Source: Synergistaceae bacterium
Lineage (GTDB): Bacteria; Synergistota; Synergistia; Synergistales; Aminobacteriaceae
Direction: 5' to 3'
NCBI GenBank assembly: GCA_017448375.1
Contig: JAFSLR010000077.1
Span: 1 to 7,665, forward strand
DNA length: 7,665 nt
Shown: positions 1-6,146 of the stretch, piece after piece
Layout: every line of letters begins with the position of its first letter
Position numbering within the stretch: the first letter of the stretch is position 1
Notes under the pieces: generated by a model
Told to the model about the DNA's origin: nothing
The model's database searches: none
What the model saw: only the letters and a program-made list of their open reading frames with translations
Position numbers and translations under genes: made by a program

Positions 1-36
1 ATCCCATTATCTAAAATTAAGAAAGGAGTTTTACGA

Positions 37-552
37 ATGAACTTCAAGAAATTTATTGCTGTCGGATTAATGTCATTCTTCGCGCTTTTCTGTACTGGTG
101 AAGTTTTTGCCGAAATTATCCGTATTCCACCAACTCAATTCCGTGATGTTCCTAATCTCAGTGAACGCGACAGAAGGGAAATTGAGCGCAGGAATCATGA
201 ACGAAGAGACCAAATGCGTTGGGAGAATGAACGCCGCGAAAATATACGCCGTGAGCAGGAACGAAGAGAACATGAACGCCGCGAATATGAGCGCAGGGAG
301 AATGAACGCCGTGAACGTGAACGCCTCGAATACGAACGCCGTGAACACGAACGCCGCGAACGTGAACGCAGAGACCAGAGAGAACGCGATCGCCGTGAAC
401 TTCACGAACTCGAACGTGAACGCCATGAATACGAACGCAGGCAGTATGAAAGAGACCGTTACGAAAACGAACGCCTCGAATATGAGCGGAGGGAAAAAAA
501 ACGCCGCAATGAGGAAGCCCTGAATGAATTTTTCCGCGAACTCTTCAGATAA
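37..552 (+). CDS. Secreted Arg/Glu-rich pentapeptide-repeat protein (predicted charged single helix)
   Basis: I do not recognise a named family. The 171-residue product starts with a clear Sec signal peptide: basic MNFKK, a hydrophobic core at about residues 6-19, and an 'EVFA|E' signal peptidase I site after residue 25. A short linker with Pro (about 26-42) follows. From about residue 43 to 160 the chain is almost only Glu and Arg with occasional His, Tyr, Asn and Asp. Residues 62-113 fall into a pentad of the form R-E-x-E-R (x = N, Q, H, Y or R). There are no Cys in the mature part and no membrane segment. Glu and Arg spaced 3-5 residues apart is the pattern of stable single alpha-helices or coiled coils, so a long rigid rod in the periplasm or outside the cell is inferred. 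The ATG has an AAAGGAG site at 22-28, 8 bases upstream. The solute-binding gene follows after 20 bases, suggesting co-transcription. Its function is unknown. A coding gene is supported by the ribosome site, signal peptide and sustained amino-acid pattern. Confidence 0.8.
   Translation: MNFKKFIAVGLMSFFALFCTGEVFAEIIRIPPTQFRDVPNLSERDRREIERRNHERRDQMRWENERRENIRREQERREHERREYERRENERRERERLEYERREHERRERERRDQRERDRRELHELERERHEYERRQYERDRYENERLEYERREKKRRNEEALNEFFRELFR
220..375 (+). repeat. In-frame degenerate 15-bp tandem repeat encoding R-E-x-E-R
   Basis: About ten head-to-tail 15-base units lie inside the Arg/Glu-rich gene. Typical units read CGCGAATATGAGCGC, CGTGAACGTGAACGC and CTCGAATACGAACGC. The units keep frame and differ mostly at synonymous third positions (CGC/CGT/AGG/AGA for Arg, GAA/GAG for Glu) and at the variable third residue. 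Outside this core the pattern degenerates on both sides (about 163-516) but the composition stays the same. Confidence 0.75.
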
Positions 553-572
553 GCAGAAAAGGAGATTTAATC

Positions 573-1349
573 ATGAAATATATCGTTAAACTTTGTGCAG
601 TGTTCTGCATTGTAATTCTTTCAGCGAGCGTTTCATTTGCTGAAATATTATCGGTGAAAGACATCAAGTCAGCAAAAGTCGGAGTATTATCCGGCTCAGT
701 CTCGGAATATCTTGCGACAGGAATTGTCAGCGGGGACTCCGGCAAAATCATTTCTTACGGCACAATCGGAGAAATAATTTCCGCACTCAGAAGCAAGGAT
801 ATTGACGCGGCAGTGATGGACGAATCTCCGGCGCGTTACTTTGCGATAGGGAGCAATGAGTTCAAGATACTTCCTGAGCCTGTAGAGAGCGAGTACTACG
901 CAATAGCCTTCAAGAAGGGAAGTCCTTTGCGTGATGAGGTTGACAAGGCACTTGACGCGATTATAGCGGATAAGACTCTTGCGGGAATCATGGCGAAATA
1001 TCTTGATGATGAACCCGACCCCGCTAACATCGACATGAATGTAGGTGCTGAAGGCGGAAAATTATGGGTAGGGTGTGCGGCATCATTCCCTCCGTATGAA
1101 GAGAGGACTACGGACGGCTTTGTGGGAATTGATGTTGAGATGTGCGCGGCGATAGCGAAGAGGCTCGGAAAAGAACTTGTTGTTGTGGATTACAGGTTTG
1201 ACGCACTTCCAGAGGCGTTAGAGTCAGGAAAGATTGATATGATATGCTCTGCTCTGGCGATAACTGAGGAGAGATTGAAGACTATGGATTTCTCGAAGCC
1301 TTATGACGCGAATCAGGAAGTCGTTTTAGTTCTTTCTGACGGGAAATAG
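573..1349 (+). CDS. Circularly permuted family 3 periplasmic solute-binding protein (amino-acid type)
   Basis: A 258-residue secreted protein with a signal peptide at residues 1-23 (cleavage SVSFA|E, no lipobox). The mature chain matches solute-binding family 3 (GlnH/HisJ-like) in swapped order. Residues 26-146 resemble the usual C-terminal half: SVKDIKSAKVGV, then DAAVMDE, then YAIAFKKGSPLRDEV, ending near MAKYLDDE. Residues 163-255 resemble the usual N-terminal half: KLWVGCAASFPPYEE, GFVGIDVEMCAAIAKRLG, SGKIDMICSALAITEER, MDFSKPYD, ending on the hinge strand EVVLVL. A Pro/Gly-containing linker (about 145-162) joins the old C-terminus to the old N-terminus. The residues that in GlnH-like proteins bind the ligand alpha-amino group (Asp of 'DE', here D83) and carboxylate (Arg of 'ITxER', here R234) are both kept, so amino-acid or similar ligand binding is inferred. 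AAAAGGAG at 557-564 supports the ATG. No transporter permease or ATPase is adjacent, so it could serve a distant transporter or act as a sensor. The family call is firm; the ligand is unknown. Confidence 0.9.
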   Translation: MKYIVKLCAVFCIVILSASVSFAEILSVKDIKSAKVGVLSGSVSEYLATGIVSGDSGKIISYGTIGEIISALRSKDIDAAVMDESPARYFAIGSNEFKILPEPVESEYYAIAFKKGSPLRDEVDKALDAIIADKTLAGIMAKYLDDEPDPANIDMNVGAEGGKLWVGCAASFPPYEERTTDGFVGIDVEMCAAIAKRLGKELVVVDYRFDALPEALESGKIDMICSALAITEERLKTMDFSKPYDANQEVVLVLSDGK

Positions 1350-1389
1350 AATCCAACTCAGACGAAAAGAATCTCTAATAAAATAAATC

Positions 1390-1419
1390 CCCCCTGTAAT
1401 CACGCAGAGGGGTTTTTCT
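1390..1419 (+). terminator. Intrinsic terminator between the binding-protein gene and rlmN
   Basis: CCCC-CTG (1390-1396) pairs with CAG-a-GGGG (1405-1412), with one bulged A and an 8-base loop, followed by TTTTTCTTT. It lies 40 bases after the solute-binding gene stop. On the minus strand the same hairpin is followed by ATTTATTTTATT, so it may also terminate rlmN, which converges on it. Confidence 0.75.
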
Positions 1420-1435
1420 TTGACAGCTCAGAAAT

Positions 1436-2467
1436 TTACCGCTGACTTCCCGCAAGCTGTCCGCAAGCCGCCATAATATCAGTGCCACGTTCTTTCCTCA
1501 GCTCAAACTCTATCTTCATCTCAGAGAGTACAGCGCAGAAAGCCTTAATCCTTCCTTGAGATGAGCGTTTGAAATCGGGCTTTGAGGGAATCGGGTTGAA
1601 CGGAATAATGTTGATGTAGGGTTCGAGGCCGTCAAGCAAAGCGGCTGTCTCATAGGCGCATTCGGGGGAATCATTCACCTTGTCGATTAACGCATATTCG
1701 ATTGTGATACGTTCCCCCGTTCTTTCACGGTAGCGTTTCAGTGAGGCAATCAATTTCTGCAAAGGGTACTGTCTGTTGACGGGCATTAACTTTGAGCGCA
1801 ACTCGTCATTCGGCGCATGTAACGAAAGCGATAACCTTATAGGAATCTCAAAGTCAGCAAGGTCTTCAATTCCCGGTGCGATTCCTGATGTTGATATTGT
1901 GATGTGCCTCGCTCCTAAGTTCCTCATATTTTTTGCGTTGAGCGAACGTATTGCGGAAAATACATTGTCTTCGTTCAGCAGAGGTTCTCCCATTCCCATA
2001 AAGACAACGTTATTTATATCTGCTCCGTTGATTTTCTCCATCATCAGAAATTGTCCGAGTATTTCCCCCCGCGTTAAGTTCCTTGTGAAACCGTTTGCAC
2101 CAGTCTCACAAAACGCACACTTTAACGGGCAGCCCGCTTGTGATGATATACACGCTGTCTTATGGCCTCCGTGATTCAGGAGTACCGACTCGATTTTCGC
2201 GCCGTCATTGAGATTCCAGAGATATTTTTTTGTGCCGTCCTTTGAGACCTGCTGACGGATCATTACGGGGAGACTCATTATTACATTATCATTCAGTTTT
2301 TCGCGTAATGCTTTGCTTAGGTTTGTCATTGCGTGAAAGCTGAACTCTTTTTTTGAATATATCCATTCGCAGACCTGAGAAGCCCGGAATTTTTGTTCGC
2401 CCCATTCGGCAAAAAGAATCTGCCAGTCATTAAGCGTCATTTCAAGCGCGTAATAAAGATTGTCCAT
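1436..2467 (-). CDS. rlmN: Dual-specificity 23S rRNA (A2503-C2)/tRNA methyltransferase RlmN
   Basis: A radical SAM enzyme that methylates C2 of adenosine 2503 in 23S rRNA and, in characterised members, A37 of some tRNAs, tuning peptidyl-transfer fidelity in the cytoplasm. The 343 residues are near the family's usual length (about 340-385). The radical-SAM [4Fe-4S] motif C113-x3-C117-x2-C120 (GCPLKCAFC) is intact. The two cysteines of the methyl-transfer mechanism are present: C106 (TACISS) and C335 (IMAACGQL). So is the glutamate at the position of the E. coli general base (E93, KIESVLL). A GMGEPL SAM-binding motif lies at 158-163 and SLHAP at 215-219. The N-terminal RNA-binding region (KFRASQVCEWIY, about 26-37) is typical. 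The ATG is preceded by AAGGAGG (plus-strand 2478-2484). It faces ftsH across a 127-base divergent region and ends at a terminator shared with the convergent binding-protein gene. The C-terminal Cys and MAACGQL context favour RlmN over the resistance homologue Cfr. Confidence 0.96.
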   Translation of the reverse strand: MDNLYYALEMTLNDWQILFAEWGEQKFRASQVCEWIYSKKEFSFHAMTNLSKALREKLNDNVIMSLPVMIRQQVSKDGTKKYLWNLNDGAKIESVLLNHGGHKTACISSQAGCPLKCAFCETGANGFTRNLTRGEILGQFLMMEKINGADINNVVFMGMGEPLLNEDNVFSAIRSLNAKNMRNLGARHITISTSGIAPGIEDLADFEIPIRLSLSLHAPNDELRSKLMPVNRQYPLQKLIASLKRYRERTGERITIEYALIDKVNDSPECAYETAALLDGLEPYINIIPFNPIPSKPDFKRSSQGRIKAFCAVLSEMKIEFELRKERGTDIMAACGQLAGSQR

Positions 2468-2549
2468 TGCAAAAAATCCTCCTTTAGATTAATTCCTGAA
2501 ACATTTTACCGTAAAAGCTGGAATTTACGCCCTCAAATCTATAGCCCTC

Positions 2550-2558
2550 TGTTATAAT
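2550..2558 (+). promoter_or_regulatory. Extended -10 promoter of ftsH
   Basis: TGTTATAAT is a perfect extended -10 element (TG-n-TATAAT). No convincing -35 hexamer sits 16-18 bases upstream, as is usual for extended -10 promoters. Transcription would start near 2565, giving a leader of about 30 bases before the TTG start of ftsH. Confidence 0.65.
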
Positions 2559-2577
2559 CCTAAATATTCACGAAAAA

Positions 2578-2583
2578 CGGAGG
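2578..2583 (+). promoter_or_regulatory. Ribosome binding site supporting the TTG start of ftsH
   Basis: CGGAGG lies 11 bases before TTG at 2595. The next in-frame Met is residue 21, inside the first membrane segment, so the TTG start is needed to keep that segment whole. Confidence 0.7.
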
Positions 2584-2594
2584 CAATTTTAATC

Positions 2595-4601
2595 TTGGGA
2601 AAAGTAGCAAAAAATCTCGGACTCTATCTCGTGTTAGTTTTAGTCGTAGTTACTATGGTCAACACCTTCTTAACACCTGAAGAAGTCCAGAAGCAATATG
2701 ACGAAATAAGTTACAGCCAGTTCCTTAAAGATTTGGACGCAGGAAATATCCGCATACTTCAAATCAGAAACAACACCATTCCCGGCGAGTCAAGCTCGGC
2801 AACTCTTCAGGGCGAACTCCATAACGGCCAGCGTTTTCTGACATACGGTATTGATGTCTCAGGGATCGCGGACAAAGCATCAGCAAAGGGCGTTACAGTT
2901 ACGTTTGAGGCACCCCAGAAAAATACGTGGCTGATGTCGTTAATGACTTCCCTTTTTCCGACACTCCTGTTAATCGGCGTATGGATATATTTCCTCAACA
3001 ACATGCAGGGCGGAGGCGGGCGAATTATGTCTTTCGGGCGAAGCAAGGCAAAATTATTCCTCGACAACAAGCCGAAAGTTACTTTTGCTGACGTTGCGGG
3101 CTGTGATGAGTCGAAGGAAGAAATGCAAGAAGTAATACATTACCTGAAAGACCCGGAGAAATTCAAGAAGTTAGGCGCAAGAGTCCCAAAAGGCGTTCTG
3201 CTTGTGGGCCCTCCAGGTACAGGTAAGACTCTCTTGGCGCGTGCTGCTGCGGGCGAAGCTGATGTACCGTTCTTCAGCTCTAGCGGTTCTGACTTTGTTG
3301 AAATGTTCGTTGGAGTCGGGGCGGCAAGAGTCAGGGACATGTTCGAGCAGGCGAAAAAGTATCAGCCCTGTATCATCTTCATTGACGAAATGGACGCGGT
3401 CGGCAGGCACAGGGGCGCAGGACTCGGAGGAGGACACGATGAAAGGGAGCAGACATTGAATCAGCTTCTTGTTGAGCTTGACGGGTTCGACGACACAAGC
3501 ACAACGATTCTCATCGCGGCAACAAACAGACCCGACATTTTAGACCCTGCATTGCTGAGGCCGGGACGTTTCGACCGACATATTACGGTTGACCGACCTG
3601 ACGTTAAGGGACGCGAGGAAATTCTCAAAGTTCACATGAAGGACAAAATTTTTGCCGATGATGTTGACACGGGGATTTTAGCGCGAAGGACTCCGGGACT
3701 CGTTGGTGCTGACATTGAGAATCTCCTGAACGAGGGCGCACTTCTTGCAGCCAGAAGAGGCCATGAGAAAATCACAATGGAAGACCTCGAAGAAGGAATC
3801 GAACGAGTCATGGCCGGGCCCGAACGCAAAAGCCGAATCCTTAACGACCGCGAACGCAGGATTATCGCCTATCATGAAACGGGACATGCAATAGTCGCAA
3901 AAGTTCTCCCGGGATCAGACCCCGTTCACAAAATCTCAATCATTCCCAGAGGACACGCGGCTTTAGGCTACACGTTACAGCTTCCTGAAGAAGACAGATT
4001 CCTCATCTCAAAATCCGAACTCATGAACCGTATCTCAGTTTTGCTCAGCGGAAGAGTCAGCGAGGAATTAGTATTCAACGACGTAACCAGCGGTGCTGCA
4101 AATGACCTTGAGAGAGCAACGCAGACAGCCCGTCAAATGGTTACGGAATTGGGAATGAGCGACTCACTAGGACTCGTTAAACTCGGCAACAAACGCGAGG
4201 AAATTTTCTTAGGCCGCGACATCTCAGAGGACAGGAATTACAGCGAACAGGTAGCGTTCCAGATTGACCAGGAAGTGAAAGCGATTATTGACACCTGCTA
4301 CGAGAACGCAAAAGAGATTCTTGCGGCAAGACGCTCATTAATGGACAAAATAGCCGGAGTCCTTCTCGAACGTGAAGTTATTGACGCGGAAGAATTTGAC
4401 AGGCTCATGAAGGAAGGTGCCTCAGACAGCGTAAACATTCAGAAGGAAAATATAACCGCTGAGAATGACGTTACGCCGGACGACTCAGCCTCAAAGCCTC
4501 ATGATGATACGGGAAATCCTGAAAGCACACCCGATATTCCCGAAATCCCCGACATAAGGGTGGACTCAATCCCCAAAACTGGACGGGATTTTCTCGCATA
4601 A
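2595..4601 (+). CDS. ftsH: ATP-dependent zinc metalloprotease FtsH
   Basis: A membrane-anchored AAA+ protease that extracts and degrades misfolded membrane proteins and short-lived regulators as a hexamer at the inner membrane. Two membrane segments (about 9-27 and 112-134) flank an extracytoplasmic domain. A Gly-rich linker (139-142) leads to the AAA+ module: Walker A GPPGTGKT at 205-212, pore loop FVG at 238-240, Walker B IIFIDE at 260-265, and the second region of homology from TNRPD (310) to RPGRFD, with candidate arginine fingers R322 and R325. The protease domain has the zinc motif HETGH at 427-431 and the third ligand candidate D504 (AANDLERA). All key residues are present. The 668 residues exceed the usual core because of an acidic, Pro/Asp-rich tail from about 610, likely disordered. 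The TTG start is chosen because it has a Shine-Dalgarno site and preserves the first membrane segment. It is transcribed from its own promoter, divergent from rlmN. No terminator is visible before the downstream tRNA. Confidence 0.97.
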   Translation: MGKVAKNLGLYLVLVLVVVTMVNTFLTPEEVQKQYDEISYSQFLKDLDAGNIRILQIRNNTIPGESSSATLQGELHNGQRFLTYGIDVSGIADKASAKGVTVTFEAPQKNTWLMSLMTSLFPTLLLIGVWIYFLNNMQGGGGRIMSFGRSKAKLFLDNKPKVTFADVAGCDESKEEMQEVIHYLKDPEKFKKLGARVPKGVLLVGPPGTGKTLLARAAAGEADVPFFSSSGSDFVEMFVGVGAARVRDMFEQAKKYQPCIIFIDEMDAVGRHRGAGLGGGHDEREQTLNQLLVELDGFDDTSTTILIAATNRPDILDPALLRPGRFDRHITVDRPDVKGREEILKVHMKDKIFADDVDTGILARRTPGLVGADIENLLNEGALLAARRGHEKITMEDLEEGIERVMAGPERKSRILNDRERRIIAYHETGHAIVAKVLPGSDPVHKISIIPRGHAALGYTLQLPEEDRFLISKSELMNRISVLLSGRVSEELVFNDVTSGAANDLERATQTARQMVTELGMSDSLGLVKLGNKREEIFLGRDISEDRNYSEQVAFQIDQEVKAIIDTCYENAKEILAARRSLMDKIAGVLLEREVIDAEEFDRLMKEGASDSVNIQKENITAENDVTPDDSASKPHDDTGNPESTPDIPEIPDIRVDSIPKTGRDFLA

Positions 4602-4602
4602 C

Positions 4603-4631
4603 TTGACGGCTTGAAGGTAATCGGCAATAAT
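4603..4631 (+). promoter_or_regulatory. Sigma70-type promoter for tRNA-Gln-glmU-prs
   Basis: TTGACG (4603-4608) and AATAAT (4626-4631) are each one mismatch from consensus, with an ideal 17-base spacer. The -35 box starts one base after the ftsH stop codon. Transcription would start near 4638, about 9 bases before the tRNA. No terminator separates ftsH from it, so read-through from ftsH is also possible. Confidence 0.65.
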
Positions 4632-4646
4632 TAGCGTGTTCGCTTT

Positions 4647-4720
4647 TGGGATGTCGTCCAAGGGCAGGACGCGGGACTTTGGATCCTGTAATGATGGTTC
4701 GAATCCATCCATCCCAGCCA
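4647..4720 (+). tRNA. tRNA-Gln (anticodon TTG)
   Basis: A full cloverleaf can be drawn by hand. The acceptor TGGGATG (4647-4653) pairs with CATCCCA (4710-4716), including the U1-A72 pair typical of bacterial tRNA-Gln. The D stem is GTCC/GGAC (4656-4659/4667-4670). The anticodon stem is CGGGA/TCCTG with loop CTTTGGA, placing anticodon TTG at 4679-4681 (reads CAA, and CAG by wobble). A short variable region follows, then T stem GATGG/CCATC with loop TTCGAAT. G is the discriminator base and CCA is encoded (4718-4720). The gene is 74 bases. It sits between a promoter and glmU, with only 29 bases from the CCA to the glmU start and no terminator between, so it is probably cut out of a joint transcript by RNase P and 3' processing. 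Confidence 0.96.
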
Positions 4721-4734
4721 CACGACTATTAAGA

Positions 4735-4740
4735 GAGGTG
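4735..4740 (+). promoter_or_regulatory. Ribosome binding site fixing the glmU start
   Basis: GAGGTG, complementary to the 16S rRNA tail, lies 9 bases before ATG at 4750. The longer open frame to 4636 would translate through the tRNA gene and has no such site. Confidence 0.75.
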
Positions 4741-4749
4741 TTGCATGTC

Positions 4750-6144
4750 ATGAATAATCTCTGCGTTCTCATCATGGCCGCCGGAAAAGGTACGCGAATG
4801 AAGAGCGCATTGCCGAAAGTTTTGCAGCCAGTTCTTGACCGTCCTATTATTGACTATGTTATAAGGAATGTATTATCAGCCGGAATCAGTCAGGAAGATT
4901 TAGCGGTTCTTGTCGGTTCAGGCGGTGAAATTGTCGAATCTCACATCAAAGAATTTTTCCCGAACGTTAAAATTTTATGGCAGCATGAACAGTTAGGTAC
5001 AGGCCATGCGGTTAAATCAGCCCGCGAATTTTGGTCGAATTATGAGAATCTCATTGTCCTTAACGGAGATTTGCCACTCATGAAACCTGACAGTATGAAG
5101 CGTTTAATCTCATCAACAGAAAATGACTGCACCGTGATAACGTTTGAGGCAGAAAACCCAGCAGCTTACGGGCGAATAGTGAGGGAAAAAAATTCGGTCT
5201 CAATCGTAGAATACAAAGACGCTTCGCCCGAACAACGCGAAATTCACGAGGTAAACGCAGGCTGTTACGCTTTCAAGGTAAAATCACTCTCCAGAATCAT
5301 AGACTCAATCACAAACAACAACGCCCAGAAAGAATATTACATCACAGACGCATTAGCCCTGATGAACGAATCAGGAATGACGACAGGAGCATTCATCATG
5401 CCGGAGTCCGAAATGCAGGGCGTGAACACTCATTCGGAATTGGCGCGGGTATCACGTGAAATGAGGAATGAGATTCTTCTTCGCTGGATGAATGACGGAG
5501 TCCGAATCGCTGATCCTGATACGGTGTATATTTCTTCTGACGCTGAATTGTCGCGGGGAGTCGTGATTATGCCTAACGTACAGATTTGGGGCAAAACTCG
5601 AATCGGTGAAGGCTCCGTGATAGGTTCGGGCTCAATCCTGACGAACGCAATTATAGGTGAGAATGTCCGCGTGATAGCCTATGCAGTAATCGAAAACAGC
5701 ACCCTCAAGAATAACGTTAAGGCCGGGCCGTTCTGTTACATTCGGGATAATACGTGCCTTGAGGAAGGAGCGTTTGCAGGGAAATTCGTTGAGCTGAAAA
5801 ATTCCCGTATCGGTGAAGGCTCAAAAGTTCCGCATTTGTCATACATGGGCGACGCTACATTAGGCCATGACGTTAATATAGGCGCAGGGAGTATCACCTG
5901 TAACTATGACGGCGAGAACAAGAACAAGACTCACATTGGCGATAATTGTTTCATAGGTTCAAATACAATGTTCGTAGCTCCTGTTGAAGTTGAAGACGGA
6001 GCAACTACGGCGGCAGGGTCTGTAATAACTCAGCGTGTGCCGGAAAATTCATTAGGCGTAGGGAGGGCGAGACAGAAGAATATTGCGGACTGGTCATTAC
6101 GTAATCACCATCACCACAAGACAACAGCAGAGGGGGATAAGTAA
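4750..6144 (+). CDS. glmU: Bifunctional GlmU: GlcNAc-1-P uridyltransferase / GlcN-1-P acetyltransferase
   Basis: A cytoplasmic enzyme making UDP-GlcNAc, precursor of peptidoglycan and lipopolysaccharide, by acetylating glucosamine-1-phosphate with acetyl-CoA and then joining it to UTP. The 464 residues match the usual length of about 455-460. The N-terminal nucleotidyltransferase domain shows MAAGKGTRM (9-17) and LPKVL (21-25), the UTP/sugar motif QLGTGHA (81-87), the metal ligand D107 in NGDLPL, and GVN at 224-226 (N226 a likely second metal ligand). The C-terminal half, from about residue 252, is a left-handed beta-helix of hexapeptide repeats (IGEGSV, IGSGSI, IGENVR). It carries the predicted catalytic His H362 (KVPHLSYMGD), K350 (FVELKNS) and the NIGAGSITCNYDG signature (376-388). 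The start is the ATG with GAGGTG upstream; the frame is open further upstream only through the tRNA. The C-terminus has a four-His run (453-456), not part of the core family. The stop is 2 bases from prs, so coupled translation is likely. Confidence 0.97.
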   Translation: MNNLCVLIMAAGKGTRMKSALPKVLQPVLDRPIIDYVIRNVLSAGISQEDLAVLVGSGGEIVESHIKEFFPNVKILWQHEQLGTGHAVKSAREFWSNYENLIVLNGDLPLMKPDSMKRLISSTENDCTVITFEAENPAAYGRIVREKNSVSIVEYKDASPEQREIHEVNAGCYAFKVKSLSRIIDSITNNNAQKEYYITDALALMNESGMTTGAFIMPESEMQGVNTHSELARVSREMRNEILLRWMNDGVRIADPDTVYISSDAELSRGVVIMPNVQIWGKTRIGEGSVIGSGSILTNAIIGENVRVIAYAVIENSTLKNNVKAGPFCYIRDNTCLEEGAFAGKFVELKNSRIGEGSKVPHLSYMGDATLGHDVNIGAGSITCNYDGENKNKTHIGDNCFIGSNTMFVAPVEVEDGATTAAGSVITQRVPENSLGVGRARQKNIADWSLRNHHHHKTTAEGDK

Positions 6145-6146
6145 TC

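Noticed and set aside
220..375. Regular short repeats resembling a CRISPR array
   Set aside because: The units are 15 bases, directly adjacent, in frame and variable, with no spacers.
73..426. Minus-strand 117-codon ORF with very hydrophobic, membrane-like composition opposite the Arg/Glu repeat gene
   Set aside because: Antisense of Glu/Arg codons (GAA to TTC, CGC to GCG) automatically yields Phe/Ala runs. There is no ribosome site, and the plus-strand ORF has a signal peptide and Shine-Dalgarno site.
98..523. Alternative plus-strand 141-codon frame within the repeat gene (Asn/Ala-rich)
   Set aside because: A 15-bp repeat keeps all frames open; this frame lacks a ribosome site and any signal sequence.
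1776..2174. Plus-strand ORF inside rlmN
   Set aside because: Shadow of rlmN, whose catalytic residues fix the coding strand.
2485..2560. Candidate minus-strand promoter for rlmN (TTGAGG and TAAAAT)
   Set aside because: The hexamers are about 22 bases apart and no alternative pairing is convincing. rlmN must have a promoter, but I cannot place it.
4636..4749. Upstream extension of glmU by 38 codons from a GTG
   Set aside because: It would translate through the tRNA-Gln gene, has no Shine-Dalgarno site, and the family starts at about the chosen ATG.
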